Below are positions 1 through 4,798 of a DNA stretch of 6,632 nt, piece by piece. A model generated the notes under the pieces. The model saw only the letters and a program-made list of their open reading frames with translations. It was not told the DNA's origin and ran no database searches. The translations under genes and the position numbers were made by a program. The stretch's first letter is position 1. Each line of letters opens with the position of its first letter. The DNA is from Pirellulales bacterium (GTDB taxonomy: Bacteria > Planctomycetota > Planctomycetia > Pirellulales > Thermoguttaceae). The stretch spans positions 1 to 6,632 of the forward strand of contig JAUWHT010000220.1 of assembly GCA_030605745.1 (NCBI GenBank), in the 5' to 3' direction.

Positions 1-123
1 GGCTACGGCTGGTAGAGATGGTGTCATCTTGACCGTGATACCCAAGGGAGGAGCCGTATGAGGTAGTTCCTCACGTACGGATCTGTGCGGGGGGCCGCCC
101 GCAAGGGCGGTCCCTACCGCGTT
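1..123 (+). ncRNA. 3' end of a group II intron (domains V and VI)
   Basis: This is the catalytic 3' end of a self-splicing group II intron; the 5' part and the reverse transcriptase/maturase gene lie left of the window. Domain V is 51-83: the GAGCCGTATGAGG strand (51-63) pairs with 69-83, with the AGC triad at 52-54 and the 2-nt CG bulge at 74-75. Its loop is TAGTT rather than a GNRA tetraloop, and G53 faces A81 where a G-U pair is usual. Domain VI follows: GCGG (87-90) pairs with CCGC (117-120), GGGG (91-94) with TCCC (111-114), and CCGCCC/GGGCGG closes a GCAA tetraloop. A116, in the TA bulge, is the likely lariat branch point, which puts the 3' splice site at about 123-124. A TAG at 13-15 could be the stop of the maturase gene, but only four codons are visible. 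The fold is read by eye; the exact end is uncertain by a few bases. Confidence 0.85.
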
Positions 124-188
124 CCGACAGTAGTCAGTAGCGATGGCTGCCCCCGCAAGATGCAAATGCCACTACCGCCTGCTGTCGG
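124..188. repeat. Long imperfect hairpin at the intron 3' junction
   Basis: Arms 124-140 and 172-188 pair over 17 positions, with 14 Watson-Crick pairs, one G-T wobble (131/181) and two mismatches (134/178 and 136/176). Inside, TGGC (144-147) can pair with GCCA (168-171), and TGC (148-150) with GCA (162-164). No T-run follows on the + strand, so it does not look like an ordinary intrinsic terminator. It begins where the group II intron ends, so it is probably the intron's 3' flank or target site. Its function is unknown. Confidence 0.55.
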
Positions 189-231
189 CCTGGCCCCAAT
201 AACCCCCCATTCGCCCGCGGTCGGGATGGTC

Positions 232-260
232 TTGCACGATCCAGGCTGTTGGGATATAAT
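232..260 (+). promoter_or_regulatory. Near-consensus sigma-70 promoter of the TA-like operon
   Basis: The -35 box is TTGCAC (232-237) and the -10 box is a perfect TATAAT (255-260), with an ideal 17-nt spacer. Transcription should start near 267, giving a leader of about 23 nt before the TTG start of the toxin gene at 290. No convincing palindromic operator was found over the -10 box, although autoregulation by the HTH partner is expected for this kind of operon. Confidence 0.75.
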
Positions 261-289
261 TCAATACATGGCGTGCGAGGGTTCGACCG

Positions 290-544
290 TTGGCAATCGA
301 AAGCGTTCTCTGGGACATGGACGACGACCCGGAGGGCAATATTCAGCACATTGCAGATCACGGCCTGACGGAAGAGGACGTCGAGGACGTTCTCTACGGT
401 GTTCATGAACTGGATGCCAGCCGAACGACCGGACGCCCGATTACCTTCGGATTCACCTCGGCGGGCGCGTACATCTGTGTCGTGTTCGAGTGGGTAGACA
501 ATCACAGCGTGTATCCGATTACCGCCTACCCGTTGGAGCCGTGA
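290..544 (+). CDS. BrnT-like toxin-family small protein (84 aa)
   Basis: The protein resembles the BrnT/RelE-like toxin group, ribosome-independent or ribosome-associated RNases that are held inactive by a partner. Visible landmarks are WDMDDDPEGN (8-17), an H-x3-HG segment (20-25), the helix LTEEDVEDVL (26-35), SRTTGRP (44-50), a beta-hairpin FGFTSAGAYICVVFE (53-67) and a final strand VYPITAY (74-80), which sits where BrnT proteins have their terminal R-I-SAR motif. About 84 residues is near the usual BrnT length. The start is TTG: no ATG, GTG or other start lies in frame between the promoter and 290, a GAGG (277-280) sits 9 nt upstream, and the next Met (residue 10) falls inside the conserved WD motif. 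The stop is 33 nt before a helix-turn-helix gene, the toxin-first order of brnTA and higBA. I infer a toxin role from the fold pattern and context; specific catalytic residues cannot be proven by eye. Confidence 0.7.
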   Translation: MAIESVLWDMDDDPEGNIQHIADHGLTEEDVEDVLYGVHELDASRTTGRPITFGFTSAGAYICVVFEWVDNHSVYPITAYPLEP

Positions 545-577
545 CTGTCGAACCGCCATAGGGAGGATGACATTATC

Positions 578-916
578 ATGGGCAAGCGCATTACTAGAAA
601 TCGGCGGCTGACGGAAGAGGAAAGCACCGAGTACCGAGCAGTCCGCGAGCAGATCGCCAAGGAGTTGCCGGAAATCAGACAGCGCGCTAAGGCGGCCAAG
701 CAGCGCATTCTGCTGAAGCAAGTGCTCAATGTGCTCAAAGAGGAACGCCAGCGGCAAGGAATGAGTCTGGGGGACTTGAGCCAGCGAACGGGCATCGACC
801 GCGGTTCACTCAGCAAGCTGGAGAATGACCCTGACCCGAACGTCACCATCAACACTCTAATGAGATACACCCAAGCCATCGGCAAGACGATCACGGTTCA
901 ACTTGAGGACGCATAG
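578..916 (+). CDS. XRE-family HTH protein, likely antitoxin/repressor (112 aa)
   Basis: This is a small DNA-binding protein that probably neutralises the product of the gene 33 nt upstream and represses the shared promoter. Residues 1-45 are highly charged and probably helical, rich in Lys, Arg and Glu. Residues 47-108 form a lambda-repressor/Cro-type fold: LKQVLNVLKEERQRQGMSLG is followed by LSQRTGIDRGSLSKLEN (67-83), with the typical SxxxLE-type end of the recognition helix, and then helices through LMRYTQAIGKT. The ATG at 578 has a strong ribosome-binding site, GGGAGGA (561-567), 10 nt upstream, much better than that of the toxin; this fits antitoxin excess. BrnT normally pairs with a ribbon-helix-helix BrnA, so an XRE partner is closer to the HigA arrangement. 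It could instead be a plain regulator. The HTH call is firm; the antitoxin role is inferred. Confidence 0.85.
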   Translation: MGKRITRNRRLTEEESTEYRAVREQIAKELPEIRQRAKAAKQRILLKQVLNVLKEERQRQGMSLGDLSQRTGIDRGSLSKLENDPDPNVTINTLMRYTQAIGKTITVQLEDA

Positions 917-925
917 GACAGGGCA

Positions 926-975
926 GAAAAAGTGTCAGGAACGTTATTGCCTTTTTTCTCCGAAAACGGTTCCTG
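926..975. repeat. REP-like palindrome downstream of the TA-like operon
   Basis: GTGTCAGGAAC (932-942) is followed by an inverted partner, GTTCCTG (969-975). CAGGAAC/GTTCCTG gives 7 bp, extended by GTT (943-945) with AAC (965-967) around a one-base bulge. An alternative fold pairs AAAAAG (927-932) with CTTTTT (951-956), and T-run 952-957 could serve as a weak terminator for the operon to the left. The GTGTCAGGAAC core resembles short palindromes found near REP-associated Y1 transposases. That link is from memory and is not shown here. Confidence 0.35.
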
Positions 976-982
976 TTCTCCC

Positions 983-1203
983 TCAGATCAACGCCGACTC
1001 CAGGTATTCCAGCAGCCACGGCAGGTTGCAGGAAATCTGCGCACGGCCTTCGGTAGTCCGCTTGACCAGAGAAACCAGGATGCGCTGGTCGGCCCGGATC
1101 ATATCGGCGGCCGTATATTCAGCCGCTCCAGGTCGTCTGGCCCGGGCGAAGATGTGAGCTTGACTTCAACGGCCCACCGGGAGGTGCCGAACTCCAGCAC
1201 CAT
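983..1203 (-). pseudogene. C-terminal remnant of a DUF4143/AAA ATPase gene, frameshifted
   Basis: Read on the - strand from 1203, the first frame gives MVLEFGTSRWAVEVKLTSSP and then GPDDLERLN, ending near 1117. The reading then continues in another frame from about 1114 with AADMIRADQRILVSLVKRTT (from 1111), EGRAQISCNLPWLLEYLESA and LI, stopping at TGA 985-983. Joined, these match the C-terminal end of COG1373-type ATPases: the DUF4143 nuclease-like strand with its conserved EVK, followed by an LVS strand and a CNLPWLLEYL tail. Two bases (1116-1115) lie between the two frames, so one base was lost or two were gained. The N-terminal AAA domain and most of DUF4143 are missing upstream, where sequence passes straight into the 3' end of the transporter gene. 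The piece is therefore a 5'-deleted relic with no start signal of its own. Family recognition is from memory of the motif, so the name is less certain than the broken state. Confidence 0.7.
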
Positions 1204-1233
1204 GCCTTGCGTTATAGAATCCAATTTCTCTTG

Positions 1234-2583
1234 CTACAGTTCACCCTGGCAGCCGCTTCCTACCGCGACCACCTCGTCGGTGAATTCGGGCAACCGCTGC
1301 TCGTGTGGGCCGGGGATCTGCGGTTGCGGCGTGCTGCCCCGGCTGCGGCCCAGCGCGTAGAAGACGCCCATCGCTGCCAGCAGGCCGGCCGTCGAGAGGA
1401 ACATCGTCGGATACGGCGGCAGGCCGAGCGGTCTGCTGTAGTGCAGGATGGCACCGGCGGCGGGCGCACCCACCAATTGACCGAGGTCGAAACTGCCCAG
1501 CATCAGCGTGATAGCCAGACCGCGATGCTGCCGGGGAAACAGGCTGCTGCCGGCGGCGACAACCGAGGGAAACATCACCGCGTGCGACATGCCGTAAATC
1601 ACCGCCGGAATGACCAGTTGCCACTCGGCGCGAACCAGCAGGAACAGCAATTGGCCGCAGACCATTCCCCCGATGCCGGCCAGGATCATCGGCTTGGTGC
1701 CGAAGCGTTCGGGCAGGCGCCGGGTGAGAATTCGGGTGACGAAGGCCGCCGTGGCATAGACGCCGAAGAACAGTCCGATCCGCGGGATGTTGAGTTCCGC
1801 GGCGTAGGTCCGCAGGAACACCCCGGGCAGCCCCAGTCCGATCCCAGAGGCCACGCCCATCAGCAGCACCGTGCCGGGATGGTAACGCCGCAACACTGCA
1901 AAAGGCGGGTGGCGCTGCGGCGGTACCAGGTGTGCATGACCGCGGGTAGCCAGGTACGCAAACAGCAGCGAGCAAGTTGCCAGCAGTCCGGCCGCCAGGA
2001 ACATCCGATCGACCTGCCACCGCTGGATCGTCTCGGTTCCCAGCAGGAAGTCACCCAACTGGGTCCCCAGCACGATGCCCAGGAACCCGGAGCTTCCCAA
2101 CATGCCGATCATCTCGGCGATCCGGGCCGCCGGCACCCTGCCCGATATGAAGGTCATCGAGGACCCGAACACACCGGCGATCGCACAACAAAAGGCGATC
2201 CGCAACAGGTAGACCGCCGGTCCGGTGCAACTGGTGATCGCTAGGTGGGCGAAGCAGGTTACGGCCAGCAGCACGATCGACCCCAGCCAGACCATCCGCG
2301 GCCCGAAGTGATCGATCCCCGTGCCGATCGCCAGCCGCATCGCCAGGCTGCCGACCATGCCGATGCCTACGATCCAGCCCAGGTGGAACTCGGTCCCGCC
2401 GGTGAGCACCACGAAATCGGCGTAGCGGAACAGCAGGGCAACAATCACCATCACCAGCATGTTGGCTGCGTAGGCCAGCCAGAACCGCTGGTCGTAGGCA
2501 GTAGGGCGCTCCGGCTTGGTGGGCAGTGGGGAAAGCGTGAGTGACGTCCGATGGTGGGATACGGGTCGTGCGGGGCAGATCAT
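1234..2583 (-). CDS. Major facilitator superfamily (MFS) transporter (449 aa)
   Basis: This is an inner-membrane secondary transporter with about twelve predicted helices: near 35-52, 66-88, 97-118, 123-147, 156-182, 193-213, 236-258, 268-284, 297-317, 322-343, 355-380 and 392-412. The MFS motif A is visible in the loop between helices 2 and 3 (RLAIGTGIDHFGPRM, 83-97). Its degenerate second-half copy follows helix 8 (RILTRRLPERFGTKP, 284-298), as expected for two related six-helix halves. The length is normal for the superfamily. A polar 30-residue N-terminus precedes helix 1; ATG 2583 is the only ATG or GTG start before helix 1, although it lacks a good Shine-Dalgarno sequence. It has its own promoter about 45 nt upstream and is not part of the clp operon. 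The 3' end abuts the DUF4143 relic. The substrate cannot be told; the fold is confident. Confidence 0.9.
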   Translation of the reverse strand: MICPARPVSHHRTSLTLSPLPTKPERPTAYDQRFWLAYAANMLVMVIVALLFRYADFVVLTGGTEFHLGWIVGIGMVGSLAMRLAIGTGIDHFGPRMVWLGSIVLLAVTCFAHLAITSCTGPAVYLLRIAFCCAIAGVFGSSMTFISGRVPAARIAEMIGMLGSSGFLGIVLGTQLGDFLLGTETIQRWQVDRMFLAAGLLATCSLLFAYLATRGHAHLVPPQRHPPFAVLRRYHPGTVLLMGVASGIGLGLPGVFLRTYAAELNIPRIGLFFGVYATAAFVTRILTRRLPERFGTKPMILAGIGGMVCGQLLFLLVRAEWQLVIPAVIYGMSHAVMFPSVVAAGSSLFPRQHRGLAITLMLGSFDLGQLVGAPAAGAILHYSRPLGLPPYPTMFLSTAGLLAAMGVFYALGRSRGSTPQPQIPGPHEQRLPEFTDEVVAVGSGCQGEL

Positions 2584-2627
2584 GGAGATTGAATCAAGTG
2601 GTTTCGGCAGGGGGCAAACAGAGTATT

Positions 2628-2656
2628 ATTATACCAAAATGCGGCCACTATGCCAG
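2628..2656 (-). promoter_or_regulatory. Sigma-70 promoter of the MFS gene, extended -10
   Basis: On the - strand a perfect TATAAT (2633-2628) is preceded by TGG, an extended -10 element. CTGGCA (2656-2651) lies 17 nt upstream and matches TTGACA at four of six positions. Transcription would start near 2621, giving a 38-nt leader before ATG 2583. The -35 box touches the base of the hairpin at 2656-2724. Confidence 0.65.
2640..2655 (-). promoter_or_regulatory. Possible sigma-54 (RpoN) promoter overlapping the sigma-70 site
   Basis: The - strand reads TGGCATAGTGGCCGCA. It carries the GG of the -24 element and the GC of the -12 element at the sigma-54 spacing, and matches TGGCAYR-N4-YYGCW. The -12 side has CC in place of the preferred TT. 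If used, transcription would start near 2630 and also serve the MFS gene. No enhancer-binding-protein site was identified, so this could be chance. Confidence 0.25.
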
Positions 2657-2724
2657 GCGTAAGGTGAGTGCTTGCACCCACGTGTCTAAAGGACCACGAG
2701 TTCGCGTGTGCAAGCACCTACGCC
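2656..2724 (-). terminator. Long interrupted hairpin after the clp-operon lipoprotein gene
   Basis: TGCTTGCAC (2669-2677) pairs perfectly with GTGCAAGCA (2708-2716). GGCGTA-GG (2656-2664, with one extra A) pairs with CCTACGCC (2717-2724), and TGAG (2665-2668) is left as a one-sided bulge. The loop holds a smaller stem, CGTG (2681-2684) with CACG (2695-2698). On the - strand the hairpin begins at the stop codon of the lipoprotein gene and is followed only by a weak ATTTTGG. It probably ends or protects the operon mRNA, and it insulates the promoter of the MFS gene. A textbook U-tract is absent, so its role is inferred from position. Confidence 0.5.
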
Positions 2725-3536
2725 TACTCGCGGTCTGGCGACCAGACGGGGGGGCGTTGAAAGGCCGGCCGGCTCGCTTGCAACGCCTCTGGGCGAGGCT
2801 CGACAGGCGTCCAGGTAGTCGCATGCCCATCTGGTAGCTCGACCTGGATCGGGCCGTCCACCTGCAACTTACGGCCGTCGCTGGTGGTGTAGCGGACATA
2901 CAGATGGAGTTCGCCGTGGATCGGCGGGGCGGCCGGCCAGACCATTTCCAATTGCATTGCTCGGCCTGGCCCCTGCCGGCGTAGTGCCTCGGCAGTCTGC
3001 TGGGCGGTGAAATCCCAGCGTGCCACCCTGGCGGCCTCTCCGTCCAGGGCCGGATCAAGCACCACCACCGAAACCTCCCCCGGGACCGCGACCGACCGCC
3101 CGGCGGCATCACGGGTCTGAAGGTAAACCACGATCCCTTCATCGCCCGGCTGCCCGTCGGCGTTGTAGCCACCGGTCAACTGCCGGTCGAGCATCAACTG
3201 GCTCACCTTGTCGGACTGCTCGATAATTCCGTGGACCTTGCCTCCCGACGGCGGCTCGGGCGGCAATTCGATCGAGGGCGGCACCAACTTATCGGTCGAC
3301 TCGTCCGGCTCGTCCTGCTCGTTCTGCTCAGCTTCCAATCGCTTGCGCAAGACCGCGCTCTCACGTCGGGCCGATTCCAGCGAGATCCGATAGTCCTCGA
3401 TACACTCCTGCAGCCTGTACAATTCGTCTTCCTGCAAGCGGAGTTCCCGCTCCAGCGGCCCGATGTTCGGATCGCTACGGCACCCGGCCACGGCTAGCAG
3501 GGCCAAACCTATGAGAGTAAACTGCCACGATTTCAT
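2724..3536 (-). CDS. Secreted coiled-coil lipoprotein of unknown function (270 aa)
   Basis: A lipoprotein signal peptide is clear: MKSWQF, a hydrophobic core (LIGLALLAV) and the lipobox V-A-G-C, with Cys19 as the lipidated residue. Next come a charged heptad-like helix (about 27-70, starting GPLERELRLQEDELYRLQ), a Pro/Glu-rich linker (71-100), and a globular domain (about 105-235) with alternating strands such as GIVVYLQTRD, VSVVVLDPAL, RVARWDF, ELHLYVRYTTSDGRKLQVDG. It ends in a Pro/Arg-rich tail. I associate this layout with planctomycete lipoproteins but know no assigned function. It would be anchored in a membrane, with the coiled coil acting as a spacer or oligomerisation element. ATG 3536 overlaps the clpP stop as ATGA and has GGAGG just upstream, so translation is coupled to the protease gene. 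It is the last gene of the operon. The lipoprotein call is firm; a link to proteolysis is only contextual. Confidence 0.85.
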   Translation of the reverse strand: MKSWQFTLIGLALLAVAGCRSDPNIGPLERELRLQEDELYRLQECIEDYRISLESARRESAVLRKRLEAEQNEQDEPDESTDKLVPPSIELPPEPPSGGKVHGIIEQSDKVSQLMLDRQLTGGYNADGQPGDEGIVVYLQTRDAAGRSVAVPGEVSVVVLDPALDGEAARVARWDFTAQQTAEALRRQGPGRAMQLEMVWPAAPPIHGELHLYVRYTTSDGRKLQVDGPIQVELPDGHATTWTPVEPRPEALQASRPAFQRPPVWSPDRE

Positions 3537-4123
3537 GTTTCCTCCACGTGCTCAATCACTGCATCGATCAATCCGTAATCGAGTGCCTCCTCGGCGGTCA
3601 TGAAGCGGTCGCGATCTGTGTCTTGCTCGATTTTTTCCAGTGGGTGGCCGGTGTGCTTGATGAGGATCCGGTTCAGCCGCTCCTTGATTTTGGTGTACTC
3701 CTTGGCGTGGATCATGATGTCCTCGGCCGAGCCTTCGATGCCGGCCAGCGGCTGGTGGATCATGATCCGGGAGTTGGGCAGTGCCTTGCGTTTTCCTGGG
3801 GCCCCGGCGGTCATCAGCACGGCGCCCATCGAGGCGCACTGCCCCACGCAATAGGTGGCCACGTCGCAGTTGATAAACTGCATGGTGTCGTAAATGGCCA
3901 GTCCGGCGGTGATGCTTCCGCCCGGCGAATTGATGTATAAGTGGACGTCGGTCTTGGCGTCTTCCGATTGGAGAAACAACATCTGGGCGATCACCGAGTT
4001 GGCCACGTCGTCGCTGATCTGCGAGCCGAGAAAGACAATGCGGTCTTTCAGCAGCCGGCTGTAAATGTCCATCGCCCGCTCTTCGCGGCCGGTCTTCTCG
4101 ATGACGTAAGGGATTAGAGGCAT
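3533..4123 (-). CDS. clpP: ClpP serine protease subunit, second copy (196 aa)
   Basis: This is an ATP-dependent protease subunit that assembles as heptamer rings into a cytosolic degradation chamber fed by a Clp/AAA unfoldase. The catalytic triad is complete: Ser98 in GQCASMGAVL, His123 in MIHQPLAG and Asp172 in DTDRDRFMTAEEA. The family strand YINSPGGSITAGLAIYDTMQ (64-83) is intact. The length fits a ClpP without a long propeptide; E. coli ClpP is 207 aa before processing. Start ATG 4123 lies 3 nt after the stop of the first clpP, with only a distant GAGG, so ribosomes probably reinitiate from the upstream gene. The last codons overlap the lipoprotein start. The two ClpPs are clearly diverged rather than a recent duplication, which suggests distinct subunits. 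Active-site neighbours here are canonical (ASMG). Confidence 0.96.
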   Translation of the reverse strand: MPLIPYVIEKTGREERAMDIYSRLLKDRIVFLGSQISDDVANSVIAQMLFLQSEDAKTDVHLYINSPGGSITAGLAIYDTMQFINCDVATYCVGQCASMGAVLMTAGAPGKRKALPNSRIMIHQPLAGIEGSAEDIMIHAKEYTKIKERLNRILIKHTGHPLEKIEQDTDRDRFMTAEEALDYGLIDAVIEHVEET

Positions 4124-4126
4124 GGT

Positions 4127-4759
4127 TCAGTCTTCGTCCTCATCATCTTTCTCGGTCTTCTGTTTGGTCAGGATGTCGTCAACAATGCCGTACTCTTTGG
4201 CTTCCTGGGCATTCATATAGAAATCGCGATCGGTGTCCTTGGCGATTCGTTCGACGGGCTGGCCCGTATGGTTGGCCAGGATCTTGTTGAGGTCTTCGCG
4301 GGTTTTGAGGATTTCGTCGGCCTGGATTTCGATATCGGAGACCTGGCCGCCGACGTGTCCGTAGGGCTGGTGGATCATCACCTTGGCGTGCGGCAGTGCG
4401 AACCGTTTTTCTTTGGTTCCGCCGGCCAGCAGCACCGCCCCGCCGCTGGCCGCCAGCCCAACGCAGTACGTCGCCACCGGGCAACTAAGTATCTGTATCG
4501 TGTCATAGATGGCCATGGTGGCGGTCACGCTGCCGCCGGGTGAATTAATGTAGAAATGGATGTCTTTGCGCCTGTTCTCGCTCTGCAAGTACAGCAGTTT
4601 CATCACCAGTTCGTTGGCGTTGGCGTCGTGGATCTCTCCTTGCAAGAGAATAATCCGGTTCTCCAGCAACAGGTCGCCGAGCGTCATCTGACGCTGACGC
4701 TGGTAATCGCGATACGCCAACACCGGATCAACCGTCACCGGCCAATGTAAGCTGCTCAT
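4127..4759 (-). CDS. clpP: ClpP serine protease subunit, first copy with acidic tail (210 aa)
   Basis: This is a ClpP-family peptidase subunit of the cytosolic Clp protease. Triad residues are Ser105 (GLAASGGAVL), His130 (MIHQPYGHVGG) and Asp179 (DTDRDFYMNAQEA). The stretch YINSPGGSVTATMAIYDTIQ (70-89) is the usual oligomer and substrate-channel strand. The residue after the nucleophile is Gly (ASGG) where most ClpPs have Met (ASMG). The protein ends in an acidic tail, KTEKDDEDED. The N-terminus carries an extra YRDYQRQRQ segment before TLGDLLLENRI. I keep ATG 4759 because this segment looks structured and shared with relatives, although no good Shine-Dalgarno lies upstream. Met25 is an alternative start. 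It is 39 nt after tig and 3 nt before the second clpP, so it is co-transcribed. It may form mixed rings with the downstream ClpP, as in mycobacteria; that is inference. Confidence 0.95.
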   Translation of the reverse strand: MSSLHWPVTVDPVLAYRDYQRQRQMTLGDLLLENRIILLQGEIHDANANELVMKLLYLQSENRRKDIHFYINSPGGSVTATMAIYDTIQILSCPVATYCVGLAASGGAVLLAGGTKEKRFALPHAKVMIHQPYGHVGGQVSDIEIQADEILKTREDLNKILANHTGQPVERIAKDTDRDFYMNAQEAKEYGIVDDILTKQKTEKDDEDED

Positions 4760-4770
4760 AAGTGATTTTA

Positions 4771-4788
4771 GTGGTCAGTGGTCAGTGG
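4771..4788. repeat. Short tandem heptamer repeat between tig and clpP
   Basis: GTGGTCA occurs twice in tandem (4771-4784), followed by a partial third copy, GTGG. It fills almost half of the 39-nt gap between tig and the first clpP. It resembles the heptanucleotide short tandem repeats scattered in cyanobacterial and planctomycete genomes, and it sits where a clpP ribosome-binding site would be expected, yet none is seen. Confidence 0.7.
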
Positions 4789-4798
4789 ATCGAGAATC

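Noticed and set aside
247..268. Possible inverted repeat over the -10 box as an antitoxin operator
   Set aside because: Only 6 of 11 symmetric positions match, which is not better than expected by chance for this AT-rich stretch.
85..408. 107-codon + strand frame starting in the intron and overlapping the toxin gene
   Set aside because: It begins inside intron domain VI and runs out of frame through the toxin gene; its composition is Arg/Gly-rich and low in pattern. The ATG at 268 belongs to this frame.
134..757. 207-codon - strand open frame across the TA-like operon
   Set aside because: It lies antisense to two well-supported genes with their own promoter and ribosome-binding site, and shows no recognisable domain.
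1207..2244. Long + strand open frame (345 codons) opposite the transporter gene
   Set aside because: Its translation is rich in Gln, His, Arg and Gly with no fold-like pattern, while the opposite strand encodes a clear MFS protein. It is a GC-rich shadow frame.
2656..2724. CRISPR-like or integron attC reading of the hairpin
   Set aside because: There is a single palindrome with no regular repeat-spacer spacing and no attC core sequences (RYYYAAC/GTTRRRY).
2648..3172. 174-codon - strand frame overlapping the lipoprotein gene
   Set aside because: It is out of frame with the lipoprotein, which has a signal peptide, lipobox and coupled start; this frame is Arg/Pro-rich noise.
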